Shown: positions 9,415-18,237 of the stretch, one piece after another
Numbering within the stretch: position 1 is the first letter of the stretch
How the letters are laid out: each line of letters starts with the position of its first letter
Assembly: GCA_011051925.1 (NCBI GenBank)
Contig: DRKE01000369.1
Location: 1 to 34,980, forward strand
From: Deltaproteobacteria bacterium
Lineage (GTDB): Bacteria; Myxococcota_A; UBA9160; UBA4427
DNA length: 34,980 bases
Reading direction: 5' to 3'
Position numbers and translations under genes: made by a program
Notes under the pieces: generated by a model
Database searches by the model: none
What the model was told of the DNA's origin: nothing
Seen by the model: the letters and a program-made list of their open reading frames with translations, nothing else

Positions 9415-9420
9415 CGCCCC

Positions 9421-10059
9421 TCAGTCCCAGTCCGATTCGTCGCGCCCGAGTGCCCGAAGTCGTTCTCTCACGGGAAGCGGCGGGAAACCCGGTCGCTCTC
9501 CGCGGTCCAGGGCAGCCACATGTGCCCCGTCCTCGGCCCAGAGATGGCAGGTGTTCAGGTTCCCCTTCAAGCGACGACGGCGCTCCTCCGGGCTGATCAC
9601 CTGACCGGATTCCCCTCTCAGGCGGCCCTTGCGAACCGACACGGACCAGGTCGACTGGACGACGGCGGGCGCCATGGCCTGCATCAACGCATTGACATGG
9701 GTACACCCTTTCGGACCACCGAAGAGATCGCGGATTTCACGAGTGAAGCCCCGGGCGATCGAGAGCCCGACGAGCTTCTCGTAGTCGTTCGCGATGAGCG
9801 GACAATTCGCCTGGGGATGGGTCTCGAAGAGCACGCGGGCTGATGTGATCTCCAACATCGGAAGGCGTACGCGCAACTCGAGTTGCATCTGGTGGATCTC
9901 GAGGCTCTCCGGATCTTCGACCACATAGAGCCCGGGCGGCTTCGTGTCGGAGATGGCGCCACGAACGAGAAGTTCCTCGTCCGAGAGCTGGTAGACACGC
10001 GTCTCGTATCGACGCGTGTGGATGAGATCGAGATCGTCGTCGGGAGGCAGAAGGCTCAT
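9421..10059 (-). CDS. DUF2889-like domain protein
   Basis: 212-aa ORF with GGPKGCTHVNALMQAMAPAVVQS and NLNTCHLWAEDG; DUF assignment from memory of the family, not searched. Confidence 0.75.
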   Translation of the reverse strand: MSLLPPDDDLDLIHTRRYETRVYQLSDEELLVRGAISDTKPPGLYVVEDPESLEIHQMQLELRVRLPMLEITSARVLFETHPQANCPLIANDYEKLVGLSIARGFTREIRDLFGGPKGCTHVNALMQAMAPAVVQSTWSVSVRKGRLRGESGQVISPEERRRRLKGNLNTCHLWAEDGAHVAALDRGERPGFPPLPVRERLRALGRDESDWD

Positions 10060-10140
10060 GCCTCCTTCTTAGCACTGTCTCCGACGCCGTTCCCCTGGCG
10101 ACACGGCCTTCCGCGACCGCCCGCGGCGGATCGGGAGCGC

Positions 10141-10171
10141 TATCATCGCGGCGCCGGATTCCGATCCGGCG
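10141..10171 (+). promoter_or_regulatory. Candidate -10 (TATCAT, 10141-10146) followed by inverted repeat CGCCGGAT-tccg-ATCCGGCG (10152-10171)
   Basis: Perfect 8-bp arms with a 4-nt loop, 66 nt upstream of the MDR gene start; no clear -35. Confidence 0.35.
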
Positions 10172-10236
10172 AGCCGGAATCCCTGCCTTCGCGAGGGATC
10201 CCCTTGCCTCCCGAACCACAACCGTCGAGGAACGCG

Positions 10237-11376
10237 ATGAGTCAGACGACACCCCGAGAAACGCTCCAGATCGAGAGCACCGTGACCCCCGACGGACGCC
10301 TCGAGATCTCGCTCGCTTCGGCCGAGATCCCGCCGCTCGGCCCCGACGACGTCCTCGTTCGCGTCGAGGCCGCACCGATCAACCCCTCGGACCTCGGCCT
10401 CCTCTTCGGCCCCGCCGACATCCGGAAAGCCACCGCCGGCGGAACCCCGGAACGTCCTGTCCTGGCCGCTCCGATTCCCGACGCGTCGATCGGCAGCGTG
10501 GCGGCGCGGGTGGGCCGGCCGATGCCGGTCGGGAACGAAGGCGCAGGGATCGTCATCGAAGCGGGAACCTCCGATGCGGCACGAGCGCTCCTCGGTCGGA
10601 CGGTCGGCGTGATCGGCGGCGGGATGTACGCCCAGTACAGGGTCGTGCCGGCTGCCATGTGTCTTCCCCTGCCGGAGGGGACCGCGCCCGCCGAAGGCGC
10701 ATCGTGTTTCGTGAATCCGATGACCGCGCTGGGCATGGTCGAAACGATGCGTCTCGAAGGACACCACGCGCTGGTCCATACCGCCGCAGCCTCGAATCTC
10801 GGGCAGATGCTGAACAAGGTCTGTCTCGCAGACGGGATCCCGCTCGTCAACATCGTCCGCCGCAAGGAGCAGCAGGAGATCCTCCGCGCGATCGGCGCCA
10901 CGATCCTCTGCGACACGAGCGACCCCGATTTCAGGGACCGGTTGACCGATGCCCTGGCGGAAACCGGCGCCACTCTGGCCTTCGATGCCACGGGCGGAGG
11001 GAAGCTCGCCGGTTGGATTCTTTCGTGCATGGAGGCTGCCCTCAACCGGAACGCCGAGGAATACAGCCGGTACGGCTCGACGACCCACAAGCAGATCTAC
11101 ATCTACGGCCGGCTCGATCGTTCGCCCACCGTCCTCGAAGGGGATTTCGGAACGGCCTGGAGCGTGGGCGGTTGGTTGCTACCGCCGTTCCTGGCCAGGC
11201 TCGGTCCCGAAGGCGCCGCCCGGCTCCGCGAACGCGTCGCCTCCGAGATCAAGACGACCTTCGCGAGCCACTATACCTCCGAGATCTCGCTGGCCCAGGC
11301 CCTCGAGCCCGAAACGGCGGCCGCCTACGGAAGAATGGCAACGGGAGAGAAGTACCTGATCAATCCCCAGAAGTGA
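10237..11376 (+). CDS. Medium-chain dehydrogenase/reductase (quinone oxidoreductase-like, NAD(P)-dependent)
   Basis: GPDDVLVRVEAAPINPSDLGLL...VGNEGAGIVIEAG...ALVHTAAASNLGQML. Confidence 0.9.
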   Translation: MSQTTPRETLQIESTVTPDGRLEISLASAEIPPLGPDDVLVRVEAAPINPSDLGLLFGPADIRKATAGGTPERPVLAAPIPDASIGSVAARVGRPMPVGNEGAGIVIEAGTSDAARALLGRTVGVIGGGMYAQYRVVPAAMCLPLPEGTAPAEGASCFVNPMTALGMVETMRLEGHHALVHTAAASNLGQMLNKVCLADGIPLVNIVRRKEQQEILRAIGATILCDTSDPDFRDRLTDALAETGATLAFDATGGGKLAGWILSCMEAALNRNAEEYSRYGSTTHKQIYIYGRLDRSPTVLEGDFGTAWSVGGWLLPPFLARLGPEGAARLRERVASEIKTTFASHYTSEISLAQALEPETAAAYGRMATGEKYLINPQK

Positions 11377-11386
11377 CGACCGACCG

Positions 11387-12274
11387 TCAGCCACGCTCGT
11401 CGAGGATCTCGAGCAGGCCGTCGATCTCGGCGATTTCGGGCGTGGCGGAGTTCAGCCAGCATTCCTGGATTCCCAGTTCCTCGTAGGCATCGAGCGACGC
11501 GTGGATCGCTTCGCGCGAAGACCGATCGACCGTCCGCGCCATCGCCTTTGCCGGTCCCTCCCCTGCCAACCGGATGTACTTGTAGACGTAGTTCTTGAGC
11601 TTCGCATCCGCGTCGGGCGCGAGCGAGTACCAGAATCCCGCGATCCGGATGGGCGGCTCGTCGCGAGCGGCACGGTCCCACTCCGACAGGATCATCTCCT
11701 GTTGCGCCTTCATCTCCGAGCGGTCACCGTTGCCCGACCAGGAGTAGATGCCATCGGCCCAACGGACTGCCTGTGCGATCGCACGAGGTCGCGTCACCCC
11801 CGCCAGGATGGGCGGCCCGCCCGGCTGCACCGGCCGGGGGCCCAGGGGTTCCGCCCCTTCCAGGGGAGGCTCGCCAGCCCAGATCCTGCGGATCTGCGCG
11901 ACCTGCTCCGACATCTTCTTGTGTTGCTGGCGGACGGGTTCCCGTTCCATCACGGCATAGTCCTGGGGACGTCCACCCACGCCGACGGTGATCATCGTAC
12001 GGCCGTCCGAAATCAGATCGAGGGTCGCCGCATGCTTCGCGACCTTGCTCGCGGAGTGCATCGGCAGGACATAGAGCGTCGGCACGATCCGGACCCGCTC
12101 GGTCACGGCCGCTGCCGCGCCGAGCATCGCCATCATGTCCACGCCCGGACCGACCATCCGCTCGCCACAGGAGAGGGCCGAAAAGGGCCCCTCGTCGATG
12201 CGGCGACACCACTCCCGGAGGACCTCCCACGAAAGCCCCTCCTGGGAATACGGAAGACAGAGTCCGACCTTCAT
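11387..12274 (-). CDS. LLM class flavin-dependent oxidoreductase
   Basis: MKVGLCLPYSQEG...ERVRIVPTLYVLPMHSASKVAKHAATLDLISDGRTMITVGVGGRPQDY is luciferase-like monooxygenase pattern. Confidence 0.92.
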   Translation of the reverse strand: MKVGLCLPYSQEGLSWEVLREWCRRIDEGPFSALSCGERMVGPGVDMMAMLGAAAAVTERVRIVPTLYVLPMHSASKVAKHAATLDLISDGRTMITVGVGGRPQDYAVMEREPVRQQHKKMSEQVAQIRRIWAGEPPLEGAEPLGPRPVQPGGPPILAGVTRPRAIAQAVRWADGIYSWSGNGDRSEMKAQQEMILSEWDRAARDEPPIRIAGFWYSLAPDADAKLKNYVYKYIRLAGEGPAKAMARTVDRSSREAIHASLDAYEELGIQECWLNSATPEIAEIDGLLEILDERG

Positions 12275-12708
12275 CGCGCGCTCAGCCGGTAGAGATGGAC
12301 CTCTGCGATGTCCTCATGCCGAGGCCGCACGCCGTATTTCTCCTCGTAGTGATTCGCGAACGCGTCGAATTCCTCCTGCTCGCGAACCCGGAAGGCGACC
12401 AGGTCGTAGATCCGTCCGTCGATCGCGACCCGGACAGAAGGGTCCTTCTCCATGTTCTCGACCCAGCGGCTGCGATTCCTTCCCGCATGGACGTAGAGCC
12501 GGTCGCCCAGTCCGATCGCCCAGATATTGACCGAATAGGGATCCTCCGGCCGGGTCTCGAGCTGGATCGTCGACACCTCGTCGGTCCATTCCCAGTCGGA
12601 CGGCGCCGGAGCCGGCGTTCCGCTCAACCTTCCGCCGGGAAGCACGAGCATCGGGCCGCATCCGACGAGGAAGAAGAGGGTCGCGACCGCCAGCGTCCGG
12701 AAGATCAT
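12271..12708 (-). CDS. Putative lipoprotein with PNPOx/DUF2255-like split-barrel domain
   Basis: MIFRTLAVATLFFLVGCGP lipobox, then PYSVNIWAIGLGDRLYVHAGRNRSRWVENMEKDPSVRVAIDGRIYDL. ATGA overlap with the LLM oxidoreductase start. Confidence 0.75.
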   Translation of the reverse strand: MIFRTLAVATLFFLVGCGPMLVLPGGRLSGTPAPAPSDWEWTDEVSTIQLETRPEDPYSVNIWAIGLGDRLYVHAGRNRSRWVENMEKDPSVRVAIDGRIYDLVAFRVREQEEFDAFANHYEEKYGVRPRHEDIAEVHLYRLSAR

Positions 12709-12717
12709 CCAAAGCCC

Positions 12718-13602
12718 TCAATCCGAAGCGGAACGCTTCCGTTCTCCGTAGTCTCCGAAGGGCGCATCGCGCTCTGCGATGACCTTTCGGAAGCCCTTTT
12801 CCTCGAAACTCTCGACCCAGCGATAGGCCTCTTCGGTATGTCGGGTGATCCCGTCGAAGAGGGTCCCGAGCAGCTGTGTCGTTCGCAGGCCCATGTTCTC
12901 GAAGGCCTGGTTGATCAGGAGCTTGTTCAGCGCGAGCTGGTTGGCGGGAATGTTCTCGAGCCGTCGTGCATCCGCCTCGATCCGCTCTTCGATCTCGTCG
13001 GGAGGACAGACGTGCGAAACGAGCCCGATCCGATGGGCAGTCCCGGCATCGATCGCGTCCCCGCTCAGAAGGAACTGCTTCGCATGCTCCAGGCCCAGAC
13101 GATAGACCCAGATCATCGTCGTCGGTGTCCCGAAGATTCGCGAGGGCGCATAGCCGATAAAGGCATCTTCGGCCATGTAGAGGAGGTCGCAGCACAGGAT
13201 CAGGTCGGTCGCTCCCCCGATCGCCCAACCATGGATCTGGCCGAGCACGGGCTTCGGACACTCCCAGATCTTCATGAAGCGTTTGACGTTATGCCCCATG
13301 AACTGGAGATCGCGAACCGGGTCCCAGGCGCCTTCCCGGGGCTCCGGACCGGGTGCATCGAAGGGGCTCCCCCAACCCCCCTCCATCTGGCCGCCCGGAT
13401 TGAGATCGTATCCGCCCGTGAGCGCCCGCCCGGCACCGCGCAGGACGATCGAACGCACCGGTCGCGATGCCGTCGCACGATCGATCGCGTCCGCCACGCC
13501 CTGGACCATCGCTTCGGTCAGGGTATTCATCTTCTCGGGCCGGTTGAGCGTGACGATCGCGACGCTTCCCCGCTCTTCATAGAGCACGACCGACTCATCC
13601 AT
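12718..13602 (-). CDS. Enoyl-CoA hydratase/isomerase family protein
   Basis: VAIVTLNRPEKMNTLTEAM...IVLRGAGRALTGGYDL...KPVLGQIHGWAIGGATDLILCCDLLYM. Confidence 0.93.
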   Translation of the reverse strand: MDESVVLYEERGSVAIVTLNRPEKMNTLTEAMVQGVADAIDRATASRPVRSIVLRGAGRALTGGYDLNPGGQMEGGWGSPFDAPGPEPREGAWDPVRDLQFMGHNVKRFMKIWECPKPVLGQIHGWAIGGATDLILCCDLLYMAEDAFIGYAPSRIFGTPTTMIWVYRLGLEHAKQFLLSGDAIDAGTAHRIGLVSHVCPPDEIEERIEADARRLENIPANQLALNKLLINQAFENMGLRTTQLLGTLFDGITRHTEEAYRWVESFEEKGFRKVIAERDAPFGDYGERKRSASD

Positions 13603-13784
13603 GACTCCCACCTCCTGCCCGATCGACCCTCGCATGATAGACGACCCGATTCCTCCGGACACGAGTCGATTGCCGGACCGGTTCGGCCAGAGCCATGGGC
13701 GCAGCAGCCGTGTTCGCGCGACGCGCCGGAATGATCGACAATCGCCCCGGGGAGCCATTCACGAGATTTCCGCCCGGGAGTGAC

Positions 13785-15269
13785 ATGAAGACGACGAGAC
13801 GGAGCGCCGGATCGGCGAGCGTGACCTACCGCAACGCGGACGCCGACTACTTCGAACGCCGGGGCCTGCGTCGCTTCGCAGGCGTCTGGTCCCTCTGGGC
13901 CCTGGGCGTCGGCGCCGTGATCTCGGGCGATTTCTTCGGCTGGAACTACGGCCTGCTCTCCGGAGGCTTCGGCGGCCTGCTCGTCGCGACCGGGATCGTG
14001 AGCGTCATGTACGTCGGACTCTGTTTCTCGATCGCGGAACTCGGTCCCGCGCTCCCTCATACGGGCGGTGCCTATTCCTTCGGCCGAACGGCCTTCGGAC
14101 CCTGGGGCGGCTTCCTGACGGGACTCGCCGAAAGCATTGAGTACGTGTTGACGCCGGCCGTGATCGTCGTCGGTATCGGTGGCTATGTCGGAGCGATCGT
14201 GGAGGACACGCTCGGCCTCTCGCTGCCCGAGCCGGTCTGGTGGGCGCTCTTCTATGCATTCTTCGTCGGAATCAACGTCATCGGTGTCGAACTGACCTTT
14301 CGCGTGACGGTCGGCATCACCATCCTGGCCCTGCTCGTGCTCGTCGTCTTCTGGATCGGAGCGCTACCGCTTTTCAGTTGGGACGAAGCGCTCTCCGTCG
14401 GACCCCTGGCCGGCGCGAATCGATGGTTTCCCCGTGGCCTCTCCGGAGTCAGCGCGTCTCTTCCCTTTGCGATCTGGTTCTACCTGGCCATCGAGCAGCT
14501 TCCCCTTGCGGCCGAGGAGAGCCATGATCCGAAACGGGACATGCCGCGTGGACTCCTCTGGGGCATCGCGACCCTGATCGTCGCTTCGCTCCTCACGCTC
14601 TTTCTCAACGCGGGCATCCCGCCGGGCGCGGCGGTCGTCGGTGCTTCGGAAGAGCCCCTTCTTCTGGCGTTCAAGACCATCCATGGCGAGGGAACCGGCA
14701 CGACCCTCCTCGCGCTCGCGGCGGTCGCAGGCCTGGTCGCCAGCTTCCACGCGATCATCTACGCCTACGGCCGGAACATCTACTCCCTGGCCCGCGCGGG
14801 ATATTTCCCGACCTGGATGTCGAGAACCCATTCGACCCGGAAGACGCCCCATGTCGCACTGCTCGTCGGCGCCGCTTCGGGCTATGCGGTCGCCCTGGCG
14901 ATCCGATTCGGAAGCGCGATCTTCGGAGACGTACCCGTCGGCGGTGTCCTCCTCAACATGGCCGTCTTCGGTGCGGTCATCGCGTACATCATGCAGATGG
15001 CGGCCTACCTGCGAATCAAGTCGATGGACTCCCTCGAGCGTCCCTGGGTGAGTCCGCTGGGGAGAGCGGGGGCGCTCACGGCCGGCGGGATCGCGGCGAT
15101 CACGCTCGTGTTCCTGTTCGTGAATCCGGACTACCGACCGGGCATCTACGGCGTCGCGATCTGGTTCGGCCTATCGCTTCTCTACTTCGGGCTCTACGCG
15201 CGTCATCGGATGATCCTTTCTCCCGAGGAGGAATTCGCCCTCCGGGCACGCGAGGACACCGCGACCTGA
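13785..15269 (+). CDS. APC superfamily amino acid/amine permease (ethanolamine permease-like)
   Basis: LRRFAGVWSLWALGVGAVISGDFFGWNYGL...; multiple TM segments; AIEQLPLAAEESHDPKRDMPRG; ORF extends to 13695. Confidence 0.88.
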   Translation: MKTTRRSAGSASVTYRNADADYFERRGLRRFAGVWSLWALGVGAVISGDFFGWNYGLLSGGFGGLLVATGIVSVMYVGLCFSIAELGPALPHTGGAYSFGRTAFGPWGGFLTGLAESIEYVLTPAVIVVGIGGYVGAIVEDTLGLSLPEPVWWALFYAFFVGINVIGVELTFRVTVGITILALLVLVVFWIGALPLFSWDEALSVGPLAGANRWFPRGLSGVSASLPFAIWFYLAIEQLPLAAEESHDPKRDMPRGLLWGIATLIVASLLTLFLNAGIPPGAAVVGASEEPLLLAFKTIHGEGTGTTLLALAAVAGLVASFHAIIYAYGRNIYSLARAGYFPTWMSRTHSTRKTPHVALLVGAASGYAVALAIRFGSAIFGDVPVGGVLLNMAVFGAVIAYIMQMAAYLRIKSMDSLERPWVSPLGRAGALTAGGIAAITLVFLFVNPDYRPGIYGVAIWFGLSLLYFGLYARHRMILSPEEEFALRAREDTAT

Positions 15270-15321
15270 GCCGATTCCCGGCGCGGATTCCCCCATGCGC
15301 ACATGAAGACCCGCCCCCACG

Positions 15322-15335
15322 CCCGGGAACCCGGG
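15322..15335. terminator. Candidate bidirectional hairpin between convergent genes (CCCGG-GAAC-CCGGG)
   Basis: 5-bp GC stem with tetraloop in the 83-nt convergent gap; no U tract. Confidence 0.25.
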
Positions 15336-15351
15336 AGGCGCCCGAAGGAGT

Positions 15352-16608
15352 TCAGGCGGCCGGTCGGATCTTGTATCGGATGGGCAGCGTCTTGTACCCG
15401 ACGACGAAGCTCGACTCGATCAGGCTCGGGTCGGCCGCCGGCTCGACGTGTTCGATCCGGGTCGCGAGCTCACGGAAGAGCGCCCGCGCGCTGAGCCTCG
15501 CCACGTGGGATCCCAGACAGAAATGCTCACCGGTTCCGAATCCCAGGTGCCTGTTCGGTTGGCGTCGGATATCGAACTCGAAGGGTCTGTCGAAGACCGA
15601 TTCATCACGGTTCGCGGAAGCATAGAAGAGCGCCAGATCCTCCCCCTTCTTCATCTTCACGCCATGCATCTCCACATCCTCCAGCAGATGCCGCCGCATG
15701 TAGTTCACGGGCGTCGTCCAGCGAACGATCTCTTCGAAGGCCGGTTTCGTCAGCTCGGGATCATCGCAGAGGCGTTCCAGCTGTTCGGGATTCTCGAGGA
15801 GCGCCGCCATCCCGCCCGCGATCGCGTTTCTCGTCGTGTCGTGGCCGGCGGTGAAGACGATCAGGAAATACCCGAAGGTCTCGATCGGAGGCATCGGCGA
15901 CCCGTCCGCCATCTTCGCGTTGGCGAGCAGGCTCGCGAGATCGTCTCGGGGATTCGCGCGTCGATCCTCGATGATCCGGGCGAAGAGCCCCATGAACTCG
16001 GCCCCGAGGGCCATGATCGCTTCTTTCCGATCCTCGCCTTCGCGCTGGAGATCGGGATCTTCCGAAGCGAAGAGCTGTTGCGTCAAGGAGAGGACGAGCT
16101 CTTCGTCATCACGATCGATGCCGAGAATCGTCGCCAGGACGCGGAGGGGATGTCGCTGGGCGATCGCCTCGACGAAATCGCATTCCCCCTCGTCGCCGAG
16201 CTTGTCGACCTGTTCGCGAGCGCATTCCGTCACGATGTCGTCCAGACGATGGATGCTACGCGGCGTGAAGAACCCGCTCGCCACCTTCCGGAACTCCCGA
16301 TGCTCCGGCGGGTCCATGTCGATGATGCTGCGCATGGCGGCAAAGGGGCTCTCGGTCTTCTCGAGTTCCGCCTTCTGTTCGCGGTTCAACAGGACTGCAC
16401 CCTGCGTGTTGCTGAAGATCTCCGGCCGGCTGGAAATCTCGACGATGTCCGCGTGCCGCGTGATCGTATAGAAGGGCGGGAAGGTCTCCGTCTCGCAGCG
16501 CCAGACCGGTGCATTCTGGCGAAGCCAGGTCCAGGCCTCGTGGGGTTGTCCGGAAACGCCGTAGTGGCTCGGAACGATCAGATCGTCGGGATCGAAATCT
16601 GGGGACAT
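15352..16608 (-). CDS. Cytochrome P450
   Basis: I-helix FTAGHDTTRNAIAGG, ExxR in EEIVRW, heme loop FGTGEHFCLGSHVARL. Confidence 0.97.
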   Translation of the reverse strand: MSPDFDPDDLIVPSHYGVSGQPHEAWTWLRQNAPVWRCETETFPPFYTITRHADIVEISSRPEIFSNTQGAVLLNREQKAELEKTESPFAAMRSIIDMDPPEHREFRKVASGFFTPRSIHRLDDIVTECAREQVDKLGDEGECDFVEAIAQRHPLRVLATILGIDRDDEELVLSLTQQLFASEDPDLQREGEDRKEAIMALGAEFMGLFARIIEDRRANPRDDLASLLANAKMADGSPMPPIETFGYFLIVFTAGHDTTRNAIAGGMAALLENPEQLERLCDDPELTKPAFEEIVRWTTPVNYMRRHLLEDVEMHGVKMKKGEDLALFYASANRDESVFDRPFEFDIRRQPNRHLGFGTGEHFCLGSHVARLSARALFRELATRIEHVEPAADPSLIESSFVVGYKTLPIRYKIRPAA

Positions 16609-16749
16609 CGGATCACACTCCTTGGCTTCGAGGCACCTGTTCCGACTCGGCCGTCCCGGACGTCATCCTCCGCGCCATCAGCCGATCGCTTCGTGGCGGG
16701 AGGGCCATCGTCGCCTCCGCCTGCGCTCGAGAATGGATTATGGCATAGT

Positions 16750-16771
16750 GCGTGTCGATAGAAAAACACGC
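16750..16771. promoter_or_regulatory. Inverted repeat GCGTGT-N10-ACACGC abutting the RBS of the nitronate monooxygenase gene
   Basis: Arms 16750-16755 and 16766-16771, one nt before the GGAGG at 16773-16777. Confidence 0.4.
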
Positions 16772-16782
16772 CGGAGGCCCGC

Positions 16783-17913
16783 ATGAATACCCGCCTGGCT
16801 CGCGATCTCGGTCTCGAATTCCCGATCTTCGCCTTCACCCATTGCCGGGACGTCGCGGCCGCCGTCTCGAAAGCCGGGGGAATGGGCGTCTTCGGCGTCG
16901 CCGCCCATTCGGCGGAAGGGCTTCGCGCCGAACTCGAGTGGATCGAAAAGGAGGTCGGAGACAAGCCCTATGGCGTCGACCTCCTCCTCCCCACGCGATT
17001 CGTCGGCAGCGACAAGAAGGGCGGCCTGAATGACGCCGAGCTCGACGCGAAGATTCCCGAGACGCATCGACGATTCGTGAAGAACCTGCTCGATGAGTTC
17101 GAGGTTCCGCCGCTTCCGCCCGACGTCGATACTTCGGGAACCCTGGGTGTCGGCTACGAACGCCAGAAGGACGTGATCGAACTCCTCTTCCAGCATGATA
17201 TCAGCCTGATCGCGAGCGCCCTCGGTCCACCCCCGGCCTGGATGATCGACATGAGTCGGGACAAAGGGGTCAAGGTCGCGGCGCTCGCCGGGACGGTCGA
17301 GCACGCGAAACGACACGTCGAGGCCGGTGTCGACATCGTGGTCGCCCAGGGCTACGAAGCCGGCGGTCATACGGGCCAGATCGCGACGATGGTGCTGGTT
17401 CCCGAGGTCGTCGATGCGGTCGATCCGATTCCCGTCCTGGCGGCAGGCGGCATCGGGAGTGGCCGACAGATCACCGCAGCCCTCGCCTTGGGCGCCCAGG
17501 GCGTCTGGCTGGGCTCGCTCTGGCTGACGACCGAAGAGGCCGAAACCCACCCGGTCGTGAAGGAGAAATTCCTGAAGGCCTCGTCGAGCGACACGATCCG
17601 CAGTCGCTCGCTCACGGGAAAGCCCGCGCGGCAGCTCCGTAGTGCCTGGACCGACGCCTGGGAGGATCCGTCGAATCCCGATCCCCTTCCCATGCCCCTC
17701 CAACCCCGTCTGGTCCGCGAAGCCCAGGCCCGCATCTCGCGTACGGCGCATAAGTCGAAGGGCGCCGCCCAGCTGAGCAACTACTTCGTGGGGCAGATCG
17801 TTGGATCGATGAACCACACGAAATCCGTACGCACGGTGATGGAGGAGCTCGCGGTCGGGTATGCCGACACCATGGAGCGCCTCGACGAGTGGGCCCGGGG
17901 CGAAGAGGCCTGA
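16783..17913 (+). CDS. Nitronate monooxygenase / 2-nitropropane dioxygenase family
   Basis: FTHCRDVAAAVSKAGGMGVFG...VDIVVAQGYEAGGHTGQIATMVLVPEVVDAV..PVLAAGGIGSGRQITAALALGAQGVWLGS. Confidence 0.95.
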   Translation: MNTRLARDLGLEFPIFAFTHCRDVAAAVSKAGGMGVFGVAAHSAEGLRAELEWIEKEVGDKPYGVDLLLPTRFVGSDKKGGLNDAELDAKIPETHRRFVKNLLDEFEVPPLPPDVDTSGTLGVGYERQKDVIELLFQHDISLIASALGPPPAWMIDMSRDKGVKVAALAGTVEHAKRHVEAGVDIVVAQGYEAGGHTGQIATMVLVPEVVDAVDPIPVLAAGGIGSGRQITAALALGAQGVWLGSLWLTTEEAETHPVVKEKFLKASSSDTIRSRSLTGKPARQLRSAWTDAWEDPSNPDPLPMPLQPRLVREAQARISRTAHKSKGAAQLSNYFVGQIVGSMNHTKSVRTVMEELAVGYADTMERLDEWARGEEA

Positions 17914-18237
17914 ACCGGATCGGTGCGTACCGTTCCGGCGCTGTTCCGGAATGAAAGACCGCGTTTCGATCTGGAAGCCGCGCCCACCGATGCACGCCGA
18001 CGGGCGGCCGTTCCCAGCGACCAGGGCGAGAGAGCGCGATGCGGCAAAGGGCCCGTGCAGGCACGATCGAACGCGCCGAGACTTCCGGATCAGGCCGCTG
18101 GCAGCGCCCTCGGGCGGGATCCCATGGGACCGTGATCGGCTTCGCCCCCTTGGCATCGGTCTTGCTCCTTCCCTTCCGACCGATCCCCGGGCCGCGGCCC
18201 TGGCGGGCCGTTCGGGATCATCGGTCGGGGAGGAAAC

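Noticed and set aside
12295-13734. 479-aa plus-strand ORF
   Set aside because: Antisense to the lipoprotein and enoyl-CoA hydratase genes.
15448-16761. 437-aa plus-strand ORF
   Set aside because: Antisense to the P450, whose I-helix and heme motifs are intact.
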